From positions 6,608,001-6,672,000 of the forward strand of contig NZ_JAPEPB010000001.1 of the NCBI RefSeq assembly GCF_026340565.1: a stretch of 64,000 bases of DNA, given 5' to 3'. A model generated the notes under the pieces. The model had not been told where the DNA came from, did not search any database, and saw only the letters and a list, made by a program, of their open reading frames with translations. The translations under genes and the position numbers were made by a program. The stretch's first letter is position 1. Every line of letters begins with the position of its first letter. The DNA is from Kitasatospora sp. NBC_01287. GTDB taxonomy: Bacteria; Actinomycetota; Actinomycetes; Streptomycetales; Streptomycetaceae. Shown one piece after another: positions 52,004 through 61,195 of this stretch.

Positions 52004-53497
52004 TCAGCCCTGCGCGGTCTCCTCCGCGAGCTGCACCAGCGTGCGCACCGCGCTGCCGGTGCCGCCCTTGGGGGTGTAGCCGAACGGCGCGGCCTCGTGG
52101 AAGGCAGGACCGGCGATGTCCAGGTGGCCCCAGTCGATGCCGTCGGCCACGAACTCCTTGAGGAAGATGCCGGCGACCAGGCCGCCACCCATCCGCTCGC
52201 CCATGTTGGCCAGGTCGGCCACCGGGGAGTCCATGCCCTTGCGCAGCTCGCCGGGCAGCGGCATCGGCCAGGACTGCTCGCCCGCGCGCCCGGCGGTGGC
52301 GTGCAGCCGGTCGCGGAACTCGTCCGAGTTGGCCATCACGCCGAAGGTGCGGGTGCCGAGCGCCAGCACCATCGCGCCGGTCAGGGTGGCCACGTCGACG
52401 ATCGCGTCCGGGCCCTCCTCGCCGGCCCGCACGATCGCGTCGGCCAGCACCAGGCGGCCCTCGGCGTCGGTGTTCAGCACCTCGACCGTCTTGCCGCCGT
52501 ACATCCGCAGCACGTCGCCGGGGCGGGTGGCGGAGCCGGAGGGCATGTTCTCGGCCAGCGCCAGCCAGCCGGTGACGTTGACGGCCAGGCCCAGCCGCTT
52601 GGCGGCGACCACGGCGGCGAAGACGGCGGCGGCGCCGGACATGTCGCACTTCATGGTCTCGTTGTGGCCGGCCGGCTTGAGCGAGATGCCGCCCGAGTCG
52701 TAGGTGATGCCCTTGCCGATGAAGGCCAGGGTGGCCTTGGCCTTGGGGTGGGTGTAGGCGATCTTGACCAGCCGCGGCGGGTTGGCCGAGCCGATGCCCA
52801 CGCCCAGGATGCCGCCGAAGCCGCCCTTGGCCAGTGCCTTCTCGTCCCAGACCTCGACCTTGAGACCGAGCTCCTTGCCGGCGCCCTGGGCGATGGCGGC
52901 GAAGGCCTTGGGGTGCAGGTCGTTCGGCGGCATGTTGATCAGGTCGCGGGCCCGGTTCATCTCCTCGCCGAGCACGGTGGCGCGCTCGACGGCGGCCTTG
53001 GCGTCCTTGCTGCCCTTGCGGGTGGCCAGCACGACCAGCTCGCCGACCGGCTCCTTGAAGCCGTCGGTGGTGCGGTAGGCGTTGTAGCCGTACGAGCCGA
53101 GCAGGCCGCCCAGGGCGACGGCCTCGATCTCCTCGGCCGACTCGGCCGGCAGCGCCAGACCCGCCTTCTTGGCGCCGGCCAGGGTGCGGCCGGCCACACC
53201 CGCGGCGCGGCGCAGCGCCTCGGCCTGGTAGCCGGCCTCGGTGGCCTCGCCGAGGCCGACGGCCAGCACGAAGCCGACCTTGAACCCGGCGGGGGCGGGC
53301 AGCTTGACGGCCTCGCCCTCACCGCCGGTGGCGCCCAGGGTGGTGAGGACGTCGGCCAGCTTGCCCTCGAACGCCTCGACCAGCGCCTCCGCGCCGGAGG
53401 CAACCACCAGGCCCTTGGGTCCCTTCGCGACACCGATCACCAAGGCGTCCGCGCGCAGCGCGGCGGCGGAGGAGGTGCTCACAGACAATGCAGTCAC
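52004..53497 (-). CDS. pepA: Leucyl aminopeptidase (M17)
   Basis: A 497-residue cytosolic M17 aminopeptidase. The N-terminal macro-like domain (1-170) is followed by the catalytic domain: GKGITYDSGGISLKP with metal-binding Lys and Asp, CDMSGAAAVFAA, and the signature NTDAEGRLVLAD. It uses two divalent metals to release N-terminal residues. The GTG at 53497 (VTALSVST) is preferred. Same strand as lpd and sucB but separated by a terminator. Confidence 0.94.
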   Translation of the reverse strand: MTALSVSTSSAAALRADALVIGVAKGPKGLVVASGAEALVEAFEGKLADVLTTLGATGGEGEAVKLPAPAGFKVGFVLAVGLGEATEAGYQAEALRRAAGVAGRTLAGAKKAGLALPAESAEEIEAVALGGLLGSYGYNAYRTTDGFKEPVGELVVLATRKGSKDAKAAVERATVLGEEMNRARDLINMPPNDLHPKAFAAIAQGAGKELGLKVEVWDEKALAKGGFGGILGVGIGSANPPRLVKIAYTHPKAKATLAFIGKGITYDSGGISLKPAGHNETMKCDMSGAAAVFAAVVAAKRLGLAVNVTGWLALAENMPSGSATRPGDVLRMYGGKTVEVLNTDAEGRLVLADAIVRAGEEGPDAIVDVATLTGAMVLALGTRTFGVMANSDEFRDRLHATAGRAGEQSWPMPLPGELRKGMDSPVADLANMGERMGGGLVAGIFLKEFVADGIDWGHLDIAGPAFHEAAPFGYTPKGGTGSAVRTLVQLAEETAQG

Positions 53498-53695
53498 GTA
53501 TTCGCGTCCTGTTCTTTCGCGGTCCACGGCCGGATCTGCCGAATGGCATCAGCCCCAGCATGCTCCGCGAAGACGGCGCAGGGCTACGGCGCTCACCGCA
53601 TGGTAGTCCGCATAGTGGGATGCCGCCGCGCCCGGGCGCCCGTCCGGGGCCGGGACGGGTCGGCCCGGGTCGGTCCGGCCCGGGGCGCGGAGCTC

Positions 53696-54463
53696 TCAGG
53701 GCCCCAGGGCGAGCACCAGCAGCGCGGCCAGTGCGGCGGTCTCGACCAGCGCGCCCAGCACGTCCCCGGTGATCCCGCCGAAGCGCCGCACGCAGCGCAG
53801 CAGCAGTGCCGCGGCGGCGAGTTGAGCCACCGCCAGGGCCAGTGCGTAGCGCGGGTGCAGGCCGAGCAGCGCGAGGGCGAGGGCGCTCAGCGCGGTGCCG
53901 GCCGCGGCGGCCGGCACCGGAACGGTCGATGCGACCATCGCGCCCAGGCCGCCGGGCCGGGCGGCGGGCACCCGGCGCAGGCAGCCCCAGCCGAGCGCGC
54001 AGCGCCCGGCCACCGCGGCGGTCAGCACGGCGAGCGCGCCGCGCCCGGGAGAGAGCGCGAACTGGCCGGTCAGGCAGGCGATCTGGGCGAGCAGGACGAG
54101 CAGCAGGGTCAGCACCCCGAACGGCCCGATGTCGGACTGCTTCATGATCCGCAGCGCGTCCTCGGCGGGCTTGCCGCTGCCCAGCCCGTCGGCCACGTCC
54201 GCCAGGCCGTCCAGGTGCAGGCCGCGGGTCAGTGCCGCGAGCGCCGCCACCGCGGTGACCGCGCCGAGCAGCGCGCCGCCGCGCCAGCAGGCCAGCGCCC
54301 CCAGGCCGGCCGCGAAGGCGCCCAGCACCAGCCCGACCAGGGGTGCGCAGACCATCGCCCGCCCGCCCGCCTCCCGGTCCCAGCGGGCCACCCGCACCCG
54401 CAGGACGGAGAGCGTGCCGAAGGCGAACCGCAGTCCGGGCAGGCGTGGTTGACGATCCGTCAG
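53696..54463 (-). CDS. cobS: Adenosylcobinamide-GDP ribazoletransferase
   Basis: A ~255-residue polytopic membrane enzyme joining adenosylcobinamide-GDP with alpha-ribazole. Family motifs: TRGLHLDGLADVADGLG, ALRIMKQSDIGPFGVL, and GGITGDVLGALVE near the end, with five to six membrane helices. The conserved start (GLRFAFGTLSVLRVRVARWD) lies upstream of the first GTG (54397) in the same frame, and the only candidate initiation codon is a CTG at 54463, 3 nt after the cobT stop. Start provisional. Confidence 0.85.
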   Translation of the reverse strand: MTDRQPRLPGLRFAFGTLSVLRVRVARWDREAGGRAMVCAPLVGLVLGAFAAGLGALACWRGGALLGAVTAVAALAALTRGLHLDGLADVADGLGSGKPAEDALRIMKQSDIGPFGVLTLLLVLLAQIACLTGQFALSPGRGALAVLTAAVAGRCALGWGCLRRVPAARPGGLGAMVASTVPVPAAAAGTALSALALALLGLHPRYALALAVAQLAAAALLLRCVRRFGGITGDVLGALVETAALAALLVLALGP

Positions 54464-54465
54464 AT

Positions 54466-55581
54466 TCAGGGCCGGCTCAGCAGCTCGGCGGCGCTGGGCA
54501 GTCGCGCGGGCTGGCGCGGCGCGGCCGGGCCGGCCGGCACGAAGGCCTGCTCGGCCAGCGCGTCGGAGGCCGCCTGCAGCAGCGGCAGCGCCATCAGGGC
54601 GCCGACCCCCTCGCCCATGGTGATCCGCTGGTCGTGCAGCGGGGTCAGGGTGAGCCGGTCGTAGGCCTTGGCCAGCGCGGGCTCACCGGTCAGCAGCGCG
54701 GCCCGCCACCACTCCGGGGCGCGGAACGAGATCCGCTGCGCCATCAGCGCGCAGGCCGCCGAGACCACACCGTCCAGAACCACCGGCAGCTTGCGGGCGG
54801 CCGCCTGCAGCAGGAACCCGGTGATCGCCGCGAAGTCGGCGCCGCCGGTGGCCGCGATCAGCGCCAACTGGTCGCCGAGCACCGGCCGGGCCCGGCGCAG
54901 CGCGTCCCGGATCGCGGCGCACTTGACCATCCAGACCTTGTCGTCGATCCCCGAGCCGCGCCCGCAGACCGCGGCCGCGTCGGTGCCGCACAGGGCGCCG
55001 ATCAGCACGGCGGCCACCGTGGTCGAACCGACGCCCAGGTCGCCGAGCAGCACCAGGTCGGTGCCGAGTTCGACCTCCTCGTCGGCGATCGCCATGCCGA
55101 CCGCGAAGGCCCGGGTGGCCTCCTGGAGCGTCACGGCGTCCTCCAGGTCGATCCGCCCGGAGCCGCGGCGGATCCGGTGCTCGCTCACCTCGGGGCCGAA
55201 CGCCTCCTCGGGCGCGTCCACCGCGAGGTCCACCACGCGCAGTTCGGCGCCGAACCGGTGGGCCAGCCGGGCCACCGGCGCGCTGCCGTCCAGCACGGCG
55301 CGCACCCGCCGGGCGGTGCCGCCCGCGGCGGGCAGCCGGGAGAGGCCGACCGAGGCGATGCCGTGGTCGCCGGCGAAGAGCAGCACCTTGGGCGCGCTCA
55401 GCGCGCGCGCCTGGGAACCGCCCTGGACGGAGGCGAGCCAGCTGCCCAGCTCCTCCAGCTGACCGAGCCCGCCTCGCGGCTTGTCCAGCTCCAACCAGCG
55501 CTCCTCGGCCGCTCGGCGGGCGGCGTCGTCGGGGCGCTCGACGAGCGAGGCGAAGGAATCGAGATCCACGGTGGTGTCCAT
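54466..55581 (-). CDS. cobT: Nicotinate-nucleotide:dimethylbenzimidazole phosphoribosyltransferase
   Basis: A 371-residue enzyme making alpha-ribazole phosphate for the lower ligand loop of cobalamin. FAGDHGIASVGLS, LGDLGVGSTTVAAVL, GRGSGIDD, LIAATGGADFAAITGFLLQAA and a C-terminal MGEGVGALMALPLL with the catalytic Glu are present. The ATG at 55581 fits family length. It abuts cobS (essentially no gap) and follows cobU by 129 bp, giving a cobU-cobT-cobS order. Confidence 0.94.
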   Translation of the reverse strand: MDTTVDLDSFASLVERPDDAARRAAEERWLELDKPRGGLGQLEELGSWLASVQGGSQARALSAPKVLLFAGDHGIASVGLSRLPAAGGTARRVRAVLDGSAPVARLAHRFGAELRVVDLAVDAPEEAFGPEVSEHRIRRGSGRIDLEDAVTLQEATRAFAVGMAIADEEVELGTDLVLLGDLGVGSTTVAAVLIGALCGTDAAAVCGRGSGIDDKVWMVKCAAIRDALRRARPVLGDQLALIAATGGADFAAITGFLLQAAARKLPVVLDGVVSAACALMAQRISFRAPEWWRAALLTGEPALAKAYDRLTLTPLHDQRITMGEGVGALMALPLLQAASDALAEQAFVPAGPAAPRQPARLPSAAELLSRP

Positions 55582-55710
55582 CGTGCGGAACCCTACCAAT
55601 CGCTCCTCGCGGCTGTCCGGGGCACGGCGGTCCCGACGGGGCACGGTGTCCTTATCCCGGCTCCGGGCCCACCCCGACCAGGCGCCCGGCCAAGGCCCCG
55701 ACCTCGGCGG

Positions 55711-56271
55711 TCAGCGTGCCGTGGTCCCGTCCTTGATGGTCAGCACCTGGCCCGCCACCACCAGCAGCACCTGGTCCGAGGCCTCGGCCACCGCCATGTT
55801 CAGCCGGCCCAGGGTGTCCCGGAAGCGCCGCCCGGCCGGGGTCGCGGGCACCACGCCGAGCCCCACCTCGTTGCTGACGGCCACCACCTGGCGCCGGGTC
55901 AGCCGCACCGCCTCCGCCAGCTCGGCGCACCGCCGCTCCACCGAGGCGGCCGCCCCGCGCTCCCAGGCCGCGTCGTCCCAGGCGCCCGCCCGGTCCATCA
56001 CGGTGGTCAGCCAGAGGCCCAGGCAGTCGATCAGTACCGGTGCGGCGTCGTCGCCGTCGGCCAGGATCGGCTCCAGCTCCACGGTCTCGGCGGTGCGCCA
56101 GCTCGCCGGCCGCCGCTCCTGGTGCAGGGCGATCCGGCGCGCCCAGTCGGGGTCGTCGGCCCGGTGCCCGCCGGTCGCCGCGTAGAGCACCTCGGAGTGC
56201 TCGCGCAGCAGCCACTCGGCCCGGGTCGACTTGCCGGACCGGGCGCCGCCGAGGATCAAGGTACGCGTCAT
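55711..56271 (-). CDS. cobU: Adenosylcobinamide kinase / guanylyltransferase
   Basis: A 186-residue CobU. P-loop LILGGARSGKSTRAEWL at the N-terminus, ALHQERRP (His guanylylated in CobU), LIDCLGLWLTTVM, and VSNEVGLGVVPATPAGRRFRDTLGRLN. It phosphorylates adenosylcobinamide and transfers GMP, feeding CobS. ATG 56271 or 56280 is possible. First of the cob genes here. Confidence 0.93.
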   Translation of the reverse strand: MTRTLILGGARSGKSTRAEWLLREHSEVLYAATGGHRADDPDWARRIALHQERRPASWRTAETVELEPILADGDDAAPVLIDCLGLWLTTVMDRAGAWDDAAWERGAAASVERRCAELAEAVRLTRRQVVAVSNEVGLGVVPATPAGRRFRDTLGRLNMAVAEASDQVLLVVAGQVLTIKDGTTAR

Positions 56272-56373
56272 GCCGGCCATCCTGGCCTACCGGGGTTGAG
56301 CGGTGGCGCGGCGGGCAGCCTGGACCCGTAGCGATAGCCTGCGCGCACAGCGAGCGAGGAGAGGGAGCCGGGC

Positions 56374-56574
56374 ATGGTGTGGACGTGGCGGTACGAAGGA
56401 GCGGACGGTGCGGTCCTCACCCCGGAGGGCGGGGCCGAGGAGTTCACCAGCCAGGGCGACGCGGAGTCCTGGGTCGGCGAGGAGTGGAAGCGCCTGCTGG
56501 ACGACGGCGTGGAGCGGGTGGTCCTGCTGGAGGACGACACCGAGATCTACCCGATGAGCCTGCGCGAGGCCTGA
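56374..56574 (+). CDS. Small conserved Streptomyces protein
   Basis: A 66-residue acidic protein (MVWTWRYEGADG, EEFTSQGDAESWVGEEWKRLL, ERVVLLEDDTEIYPMSL). The pattern is a well-conserved small protein of Streptomyces with no known function. A GGAGAGGGAG site precedes the ATG. Divergent from cobU. Confidence 0.85.
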   Translation: MVWTWRYEGADGAVLTPEGGAEEFTSQGDAESWVGEEWKRLLDDGVERVVLLEDDTEIYPMSLREA

Positions 56575-56677
56575 GCGGCCACCGGCGCGGCAGCCGCCCT
56601 GGCCGCGGTCGTTCGGGCCGCGCTCGTTCGAGCGACGGGCGTTCGGGCCGCGGTCGTCAGCGGGTCCGCCCGGTGGG

Positions 56678-57676
56678 CTACTTGGTGCCCACCAGGTGGA
56701 TCAGCGCGGCGATCTGGCGGTACGGGTCGACCCGGCCGGCCCGGTCCTCGGCCTCCAGCAGCTGCCCGAGCTGGCGGCCGTCCACCGGTGCCGCCTGGTC
56801 CGGCATGCCGTCCGTGAAGACCCGCACGCCGTACCAGTGCCGCAGCGGCACCGCGACCTCGCGCAGCGTGGCGGCCAGGTCGGCCAGCCGGTCGGCCCGG
56901 GCGGTCAGACCCAGCCGGTTCGCGTAGTGGTCGGAGTCGAAGGCCTGCAGCGCGGCGCGCCAGTCGCCGGTCAACCCGAAGCGCATGGCCAGCGCCTCCC
57001 GGTTGCGGGCGAGCAGGGAGATCAGCCCGCCGGGGGCGATCATCCGGGCCAGCGAGGCGATCAGCGGGTCCGGGTCGGGCAGGTACATCAGCACACCGTG
57101 GCAGAGCACCACATCGAAGCTACCGGGCCCGAACCAGCGCCCGCAGTGGTGCCCGTCGCCGCTCAGCAGCCGCACCCGCTCGCGCACCTCCGGCGGCTCC
57201 GCGGCGAGCACCGCCTGCGCGGCCCCGAGGGTGACCGGGTCGGAGTCGAGCCCGGTGACCAGGTGCCCGGCCCTGGCCAGCCGCACCGCCTGGGTGCCCT
57301 GGCCGCAGCCCACGTCCAGCACCCGCAGCGGGAACTGGCGGGCGCGCTCGCCGAAGTGCTCGGCGAGCTGCTCGGCCAGCTGGCGGGCCACCATCTCCTG
57401 GCGGACCAGGTTGTGCAGGCCGCCCTGGCGCTCCAGCCAGGCCCCGGCGCCGCCGGCGAAGGAGCCGCTGCGCGCGGGCAGCCCGTGGCCGCCGTACCCG
57501 GCCCCGCCCTGGGTGCCGCCGCCGTACGCGTGGCCGCTGTGGTAGCCGTGGCCCCCGCTGTGACCCGCGCTGTAACCCCCGCCGTAGCCCGGGGAGGGCG
57601 CGGTCTGCTGGCTCTGGCCGCCGCCCTCGTAGGAGGGCCCGCGGTCGTGCCCGCCGTCGTGCTGTCCGGGCAGCAC
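56678..57676 (-). CDS. Class I SAM-dependent methyltransferase
   Basis: A ~332-residue protein. A Gly/Tyr/His-rich disordered N-terminus (1-75) precedes a Rossmann methyltransferase: motif I VLDVGCGQGTQAVRLARAG, acidic VTGLDSDP, and VVLCHGVLMYLPDPDPLI. The C-terminal HWYGVRVFTDGMPD fits the CmoA/SmtA-like group. Substrate unknown; relatives act on tRNA or small molecules. GTG 57676 is provisional because the frame is open up to the DUF3043 stop at 57736 without a better start. Confidence 0.82.
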   Translation of the reverse strand: MLPGQHDGGHDRGPSYEGGGQSQQTAPSPGYGGGYSAGHSGGHGYHSGHAYGGGTQGGAGYGGHGLPARSGSFAGGAGAWLERQGGLHNLVRQEMVARQLAEQLAEHFGERARQFPLRVLDVGCGQGTQAVRLARAGHLVTGLDSDPVTLGAAQAVLAAEPPEVRERVRLLSGDGHHCGRWFGPGSFDVVLCHGVLMYLPDPDPLIASLARMIAPGGLISLLARNREALAMRFGLTGDWRAALQAFDSDHYANRLGLTARADRLADLAATLREVAVPLRHWYGVRVFTDGMPDQAAPVDGRQLGQLLEAEDRAGRVDPYRQIAALIHLVGTK

Positions 57677-57735
57677 GTACAGACCGGGCCCCGGCGTGGC
57701 GGGGGCCCGGTCGTACGCCTGCTGCGGATCGGCGG

Positions 57736-58335
57736 TCAGGGGTGCTCGCCCCGCTTCACCTTCGGCTTGGGCAGCCTCAGGCGGCGCATCTGCAGGTTGC
57801 GCATCAGGCCGTAGCTGACCGCGCCGCGGGTGTTCTCCTGCGGGAACCGGTTGGCGAGCGACTTGCGCAGGCCCAGGCCCAGGCGCAGGAAGTCCAGCAC
57901 GACCAGGACCAGGAAGAGCACGAAGAGCAGCGTCGAGAGCAACTGGAGCGCGGGCACCCGCAGCACGCTCAGGACCAGCACCACCACGGCGAACGGCAGG
58001 AAGAACTCGGCCAGTGACCAGCGCGAGTCCATGTAGTCGCGGGTGAAGCGCCGCACCGGGCCCTTGTCGCGGCCCATCAGCGCCCGCTCGTCACCGTTGA
58101 GCATCGCCAGGCGCTGCTTCTCCCGCTCGGACCGCAGCCGCTCGCGGGACTGCTTGGCGGCCTCCTTGCGGTCCTTGGGCACGGTCACCCGGGTACGGCG
58201 GTTCGCCTCGGCCTCGTTGCGCTTGGGCGTCGGGCGGCCCTTCTTGGCCTGCGGATCGCGGGACTGGGTCGCGTCGTCCTGCTCGGCCAGCGCGGTGGCG
58301 GAGGAGGGGGATTCGTCTGAACGGCGTCGGAACAC
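57736..58335 (-). CDS. DUF3043 membrane protein
   Basis: A 199-residue actinobacterial protein. A long basic, charged N-terminus (KKGRPTPKRNEAEANRRTR, PKDRKEAAKQSRERLRSEREKQR) leads to MLNGDERALMGRDKGPVRRFTRDYMDSRWSLAEFFLP and two membrane helices (~110-155). A basic C-terminal tail ends it. Gene neighbour of pspA in many Streptomyces; function unknown. GTG start at 58335. Confidence 0.88.
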   Translation of the reverse strand: MFRRRSDESPSSATALAEQDDATQSRDPQAKKGRPTPKRNEAEANRRTRVTVPKDRKEAAKQSRERLRSEREKQRLAMLNGDERALMGRDKGPVRRFTRDYMDSRWSLAEFFLPFAVVVLVLSVLRVPALQLLSTLLFVLFLVLVVLDFLRLGLGLRKSLANRFPQENTRGAVSYGLMRNLQMRRLRLPKPKVKRGEHP

Positions 58336-58570
58336 ATGACAAGCCTACGTGCTGGCCCCGCGATCACGTCCATCCCCTGAGCCGGCAGGCAACTGCCCTG
58401 TCAGGGGAGCCCCGAGGAGATCCACCTGGGGGAGGAGGCCACGGGTGGTGCGGCCGTAGCAGTCTTGTTGCAGGTAGGTGTACTGCGGTCCTGGCCCCGC
58501 TGCACATACACTCGCAGTAGATTTTGGTACGAGATAGCAACCAGCCCGGAGAAGGGGGCACCCGAGGCCC

Positions 58571-59365
58571 ATGAGCGACGGAATCATGAAGCGTATGGGG
58601 CTGATCTTCCGCTCCAAGGCGAACAAGGCCTTGGACCGGGCGGAGGACCCGCGCGAGACGCTCGACTACTCGTACCAGAAGCAGCTTGAACTGCTGCAGA
58701 AGGTGCGCAGGGGTGTGGCGGACGTCGCCACCTCGCGCAAGCGCCTGGAGTTGCAGCTGACCCAGCTCCAGCAGCAGTCCTCGAAGTACGAGGACCAGGG
58801 CCGCAAGGCGCTCTCGCTGGGCCGCGAGGACCTGGCCCGGGAGGCGCTGACCCGCAAGTCCGCGATGCAGTCCCAGATCAACGATCTGCAGGTGCAGTAC
58901 CAGCAGCTCCAGGCCGAGGAGGAGAAGCTCACCCTCGCCTCCCAGCGGCTGCAGGCCAAGGTGGACGCCTTCCGCACCAAGAAGGAGACCATCAAGGCGA
59001 CCTACACCGCCGCCCAGGCGCAGACCCGGATCGCCGAGTCCTTCTCGGGGATCTCGGAGGAGATGGGCGACGTGGGCCTGGCCATCCAGCGGGCCGAGGA
59101 CAAGACCGCCCAGATGCAGGCCCGCGCCGGTGCGATCGACGAGCTGCTCGCCTCGGGCGCGCTCGACGACTCCTCCGGTCTCGGTCGCAAGGACGACATC
59201 GAGGCGGAGCTGGAGCGGGTGGCCGGCGGCAGCGATGTCGAGCTGGAGCTGGCCCGGATGAAGGCCGAGCTGGGCGGCGGGTCCGCGGGCCCGGCCGCGA
59301 TCGAGCAGGGCAACGGCGCCGGGCAGCAGGACACCCCGCCGCCGAGCGTCAATTACCACAAGTAG
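58571..59365 (+). CDS. pspA: PspA/IM30-family envelope stress protein
   Basis: A 264-residue, almost wholly helical protein (coiled coil ~25-220) of the PspA/Vipp1 ESCRT-III-like family that coats and repairs damaged inner membrane. GIMKRMGLIFRSKANKALDRAEDPRETLDYSYQKQ at the start is typical; the last 35 residues are disordered. In Streptomyces PspA responds to membrane stress. The ATG at 58571 follows a GAAGGGGG site. pspAA follows after 34 bp, so they form an operon. Confidence 0.92.
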   Translation: MSDGIMKRMGLIFRSKANKALDRAEDPRETLDYSYQKQLELLQKVRRGVADVATSRKRLELQLTQLQQQSSKYEDQGRKALSLGREDLAREALTRKSAMQSQINDLQVQYQQLQAEEEKLTLASQRLQAKVDAFRTKKETIKATYTAAQAQTRIAESFSGISEEMGDVGLAIQRAEDKTAQMQARAGAIDELLASGALDDSSGLGRKDDIEAELERVAGGSDVELELARMKAELGGGSAGPAAIEQGNGAGQQDTPPPSVNYHK

Positions 59366-59399
59366 AGCGCCCGCTACGACTGCAGGGAGAAATGCCAGC

Positions 59400-59693
59400 A
59401 TGATCATGCGGATCATGGGTGAGGGCCAGTTCCAGGTGGGGGACGAGCACCTGGGCAGGCTGAACCAGCTCGACGACGAGCTGCTGATCGCTCTGGACGC
59501 GGGGGACGACGCGGTGTTCCGGGCCAAGCTGGGCAATCTGCTCACCGCGGTCCGCGAACTCGGCACCCCGCTGCCGGTCGACTCGCTGGAGCCGTCCGAT
59601 CTGATCCTGCCGGACGACGGCGCGACCATCGAGCAGGTCCGCGAGCTGCTGCTGGGCGAGGGCGAGGGGATCATCCCCGGTTTCGCCGAGTAG
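59400..59693 (+). CDS. pspAA: PspA-associated protein PspAA
   Basis: A 97-residue protein (MRIMGEGQFQV, LNQLDDELLIALDAGDDAVFRAKL, LEPSDLILPDDGATIEQVRELL) of the PspAA family found only beside pspA in actinobacteria; presumed to modulate PspA. A GGGAGAA site precedes the ATG; start at 59400 or two codons later. Confidence 0.9.
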   Translation: MIMRIMGEGQFQVGDEHLGRLNQLDDELLIALDAGDDAVFRAKLGNLLTAVRELGTPLPVDSLEPSDLILPDDGATIEQVRELLLGEGEGIIPGFAE

Positions 59694-59705
59694 CGCCGAG
59701 CACGA

Positions 59706-59746
59706 CGTGAGAGGGCGGGCACCCATCGGGTGCCCGCCCTCTCACG
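59706..59746. terminator. Bidirectional 19-bp terminator
   Basis: 19-bp perfect arms with a 3-nt loop (ATC) between the convergent pspAA and nadA genes. Confidence 0.92.
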
Positions 59747-59806
59747 TCCGCCGGGGCCGGCCGACCCCGGTCGGGGCCGGCCCCGCTGCCAGGGTCGGCC
59801 GTCCGG

Positions 59807-60988
59807 CTACGGCAGCGCCAGCATCCGGTCCAGCGCGGCCTTGGCGTACTTCTCGGTCTCCGGGTCGACCGTGATCACGTTCGGCACCCGGCCCTCCACC
59901 AGCGACTCCAGCGCCCAGACCAGGTGCGGCAGGTCGATCCGGTTCATCGTGGAGCAGAAGCAGACCGAGCGGTCCAGGAAGACGACCTCCTTGTCCGGGT
60001 GCGCCTTGGCCAGGCGGCGCACCAGGTTCAACTCGGTGCCGATGGCCCACTTGGAGCCGGGCTCGGCGGCCTCCAGGGCCTTGATGATGTACTCCGTCGA
60101 GCCGACCTCGTCGGCGGCGGCGACCACCTCGTGGCGGCACTCGGGGTGCACCATCACCCGCACGCCGGGGATCCGCTCGCGCACCTCGGCGACCGACTCC
60201 ACGGTGAACCGGCCGTGCACCGAGCAGTGCCCGCGCCAGAGGATCATCTTGGCGTTCCGCAGCTGTTCGGTGGTCAGCCCGCCGTTCGGCTTGTGCGGGT
60301 TGTAGAGCACGCAGTCGTCCAGCGAGAAGCCCAGCTCGCGAACCGCGGTGTTGCGGCCCAGGTGCTGGTCGGGCAGGAAGAGCACCTTCTGCCCCTGCTC
60401 GTAGGCCCACTCCAGGGCCCGCTTGGCGTTGGACGAGGTGCAGATGGTGCCGCCGTGCCGGCCGGTGAAGGCCTTGATGTCGGCGGAGGAGTTCATGTAC
60501 GAGACCGGGACGGTCACGTCGGCTATGCCGGCCTCGCGCAGCACGTCCCAGCACTCGGCGACCTGCTCGGCGGTGGCCATGTCGGCCATCGAGCAGCCGG
60601 CCGCCAGGTCCGGCAGCACGACCTGCTGGGCCGCGCTGGTCAGGATGTCGGCCGACTCGGCCATGAAGTGCACACCGCAGAAGACGATGTACTCGGCCTG
60701 CGGGCGGGCCGCGGCGTCCTTGGCGAGCTTGAAGGAGTCACCGGTGACGTCGGCGAACTCGATGACCTCGTCACGCTGGTAGTGGTGGCCCAGGATGAAG
60801 ACGCGGTCGCCGAGCTTCGTCTTGGCGGCGCGGGCGCGCTCGACCAGGTCCGGGTCGGAGGCGGGCGGCAGGTCGCCGGGACACTCCACACCGCGCTCGC
60901 TGTTCGGGTCGGCCTGGCGGCCGAGCAGCAGCAGCGCGAGCGGCGTGGCGGTCGGCTCGGCGAAGGTGGTGTCAACGGTGGTGGTCAC
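59807..60988 (-). CDS. nadA: Quinolinate synthase
   Basis: A 393-residue [4Fe-4S] enzyme condensing iminoaspartate with dihydroxyacetone phosphate to quinolinate in NAD synthesis. ILGHHYQRDEVIEFADVTGDS, FCGVHFMAESADIL (cluster Cys), SYMNSSADIKAF, HPECRHEVV (cluster Cys) and CFCSTMNRIDL (third Cys) are intact. The GTG at 60988 with GGAGGG upstream is chosen. nadB and nadC are not adjacent. Divergent from the quinone oxidoreductase, with two palindromes between. Confidence 0.95.
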   Translation of the reverse strand: MTTTVDTTFAEPTATPLALLLLGRQADPNSERGVECPGDLPPASDPDLVERARAAKTKLGDRVFILGHHYQRDEVIEFADVTGDSFKLAKDAAARPQAEYIVFCGVHFMAESADILTSAAQQVVLPDLAAGCSMADMATAEQVAECWDVLREAGIADVTVPVSYMNSSADIKAFTGRHGGTICTSSNAKRALEWAYEQGQKVLFLPDQHLGRNTAVRELGFSLDDCVLYNPHKPNGGLTTEQLRNAKMILWRGHCSVHGRFTVESVAEVRERIPGVRVMVHPECRHEVVAAADEVGSTEYIIKALEAAEPGSKWAIGTELNLVRRLAKAHPDKEVVFLDRSVCFCSTMNRIDLPHLVWALESLVEGRVPNVITVDPETEKYAKAALDRMLALP

Positions 60989-61042
60989 GGGCGGGTGCCC
61001 TCCTGTGCGGCCGGACGTTCCCAGCCTTCTCGTCTTTCTGAC

Positions 61043-61057
61043 GTTATCTATCATAAC
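61043..61057. promoter_or_regulatory. Possible operator GTTAT-N5-ATAAC upstream of nadA
   Basis: An AT-rich inverted repeat in otherwise GC-rich DNA, overlapping a TATGAT that could be the nadA -10 element, 55-70 bp before the nadA start. The regulator is unknown. Confidence 0.45.
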
Positions 61058-61081
61058 CGGTTCGCGTCACTCTGACGATGG

Positions 61082-61096
61082 ACATCGTGTCGATGT
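61082..61096. promoter_or_regulatory. Perfect palindrome ACATCG-TGT-CGATGT
   Basis: A 15-bp perfect dyad in the nadA/oxidoreductase intergenic region, 100 bp before the oxidoreductase start; candidate operator for that gene. The Lrp-type regulator two genes downstream is one possible binder. Confidence 0.45.
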
Positions 61097-61195
61097 GACG
61101 CGATCGGCTCGACACCTCGTCGGCTCGGCGGCCCGACCCGACGCAGTGCCGCGGCAGGTACTGCGGCCGGGCGGTGGAGCGTGTTTCCTGGGGCT

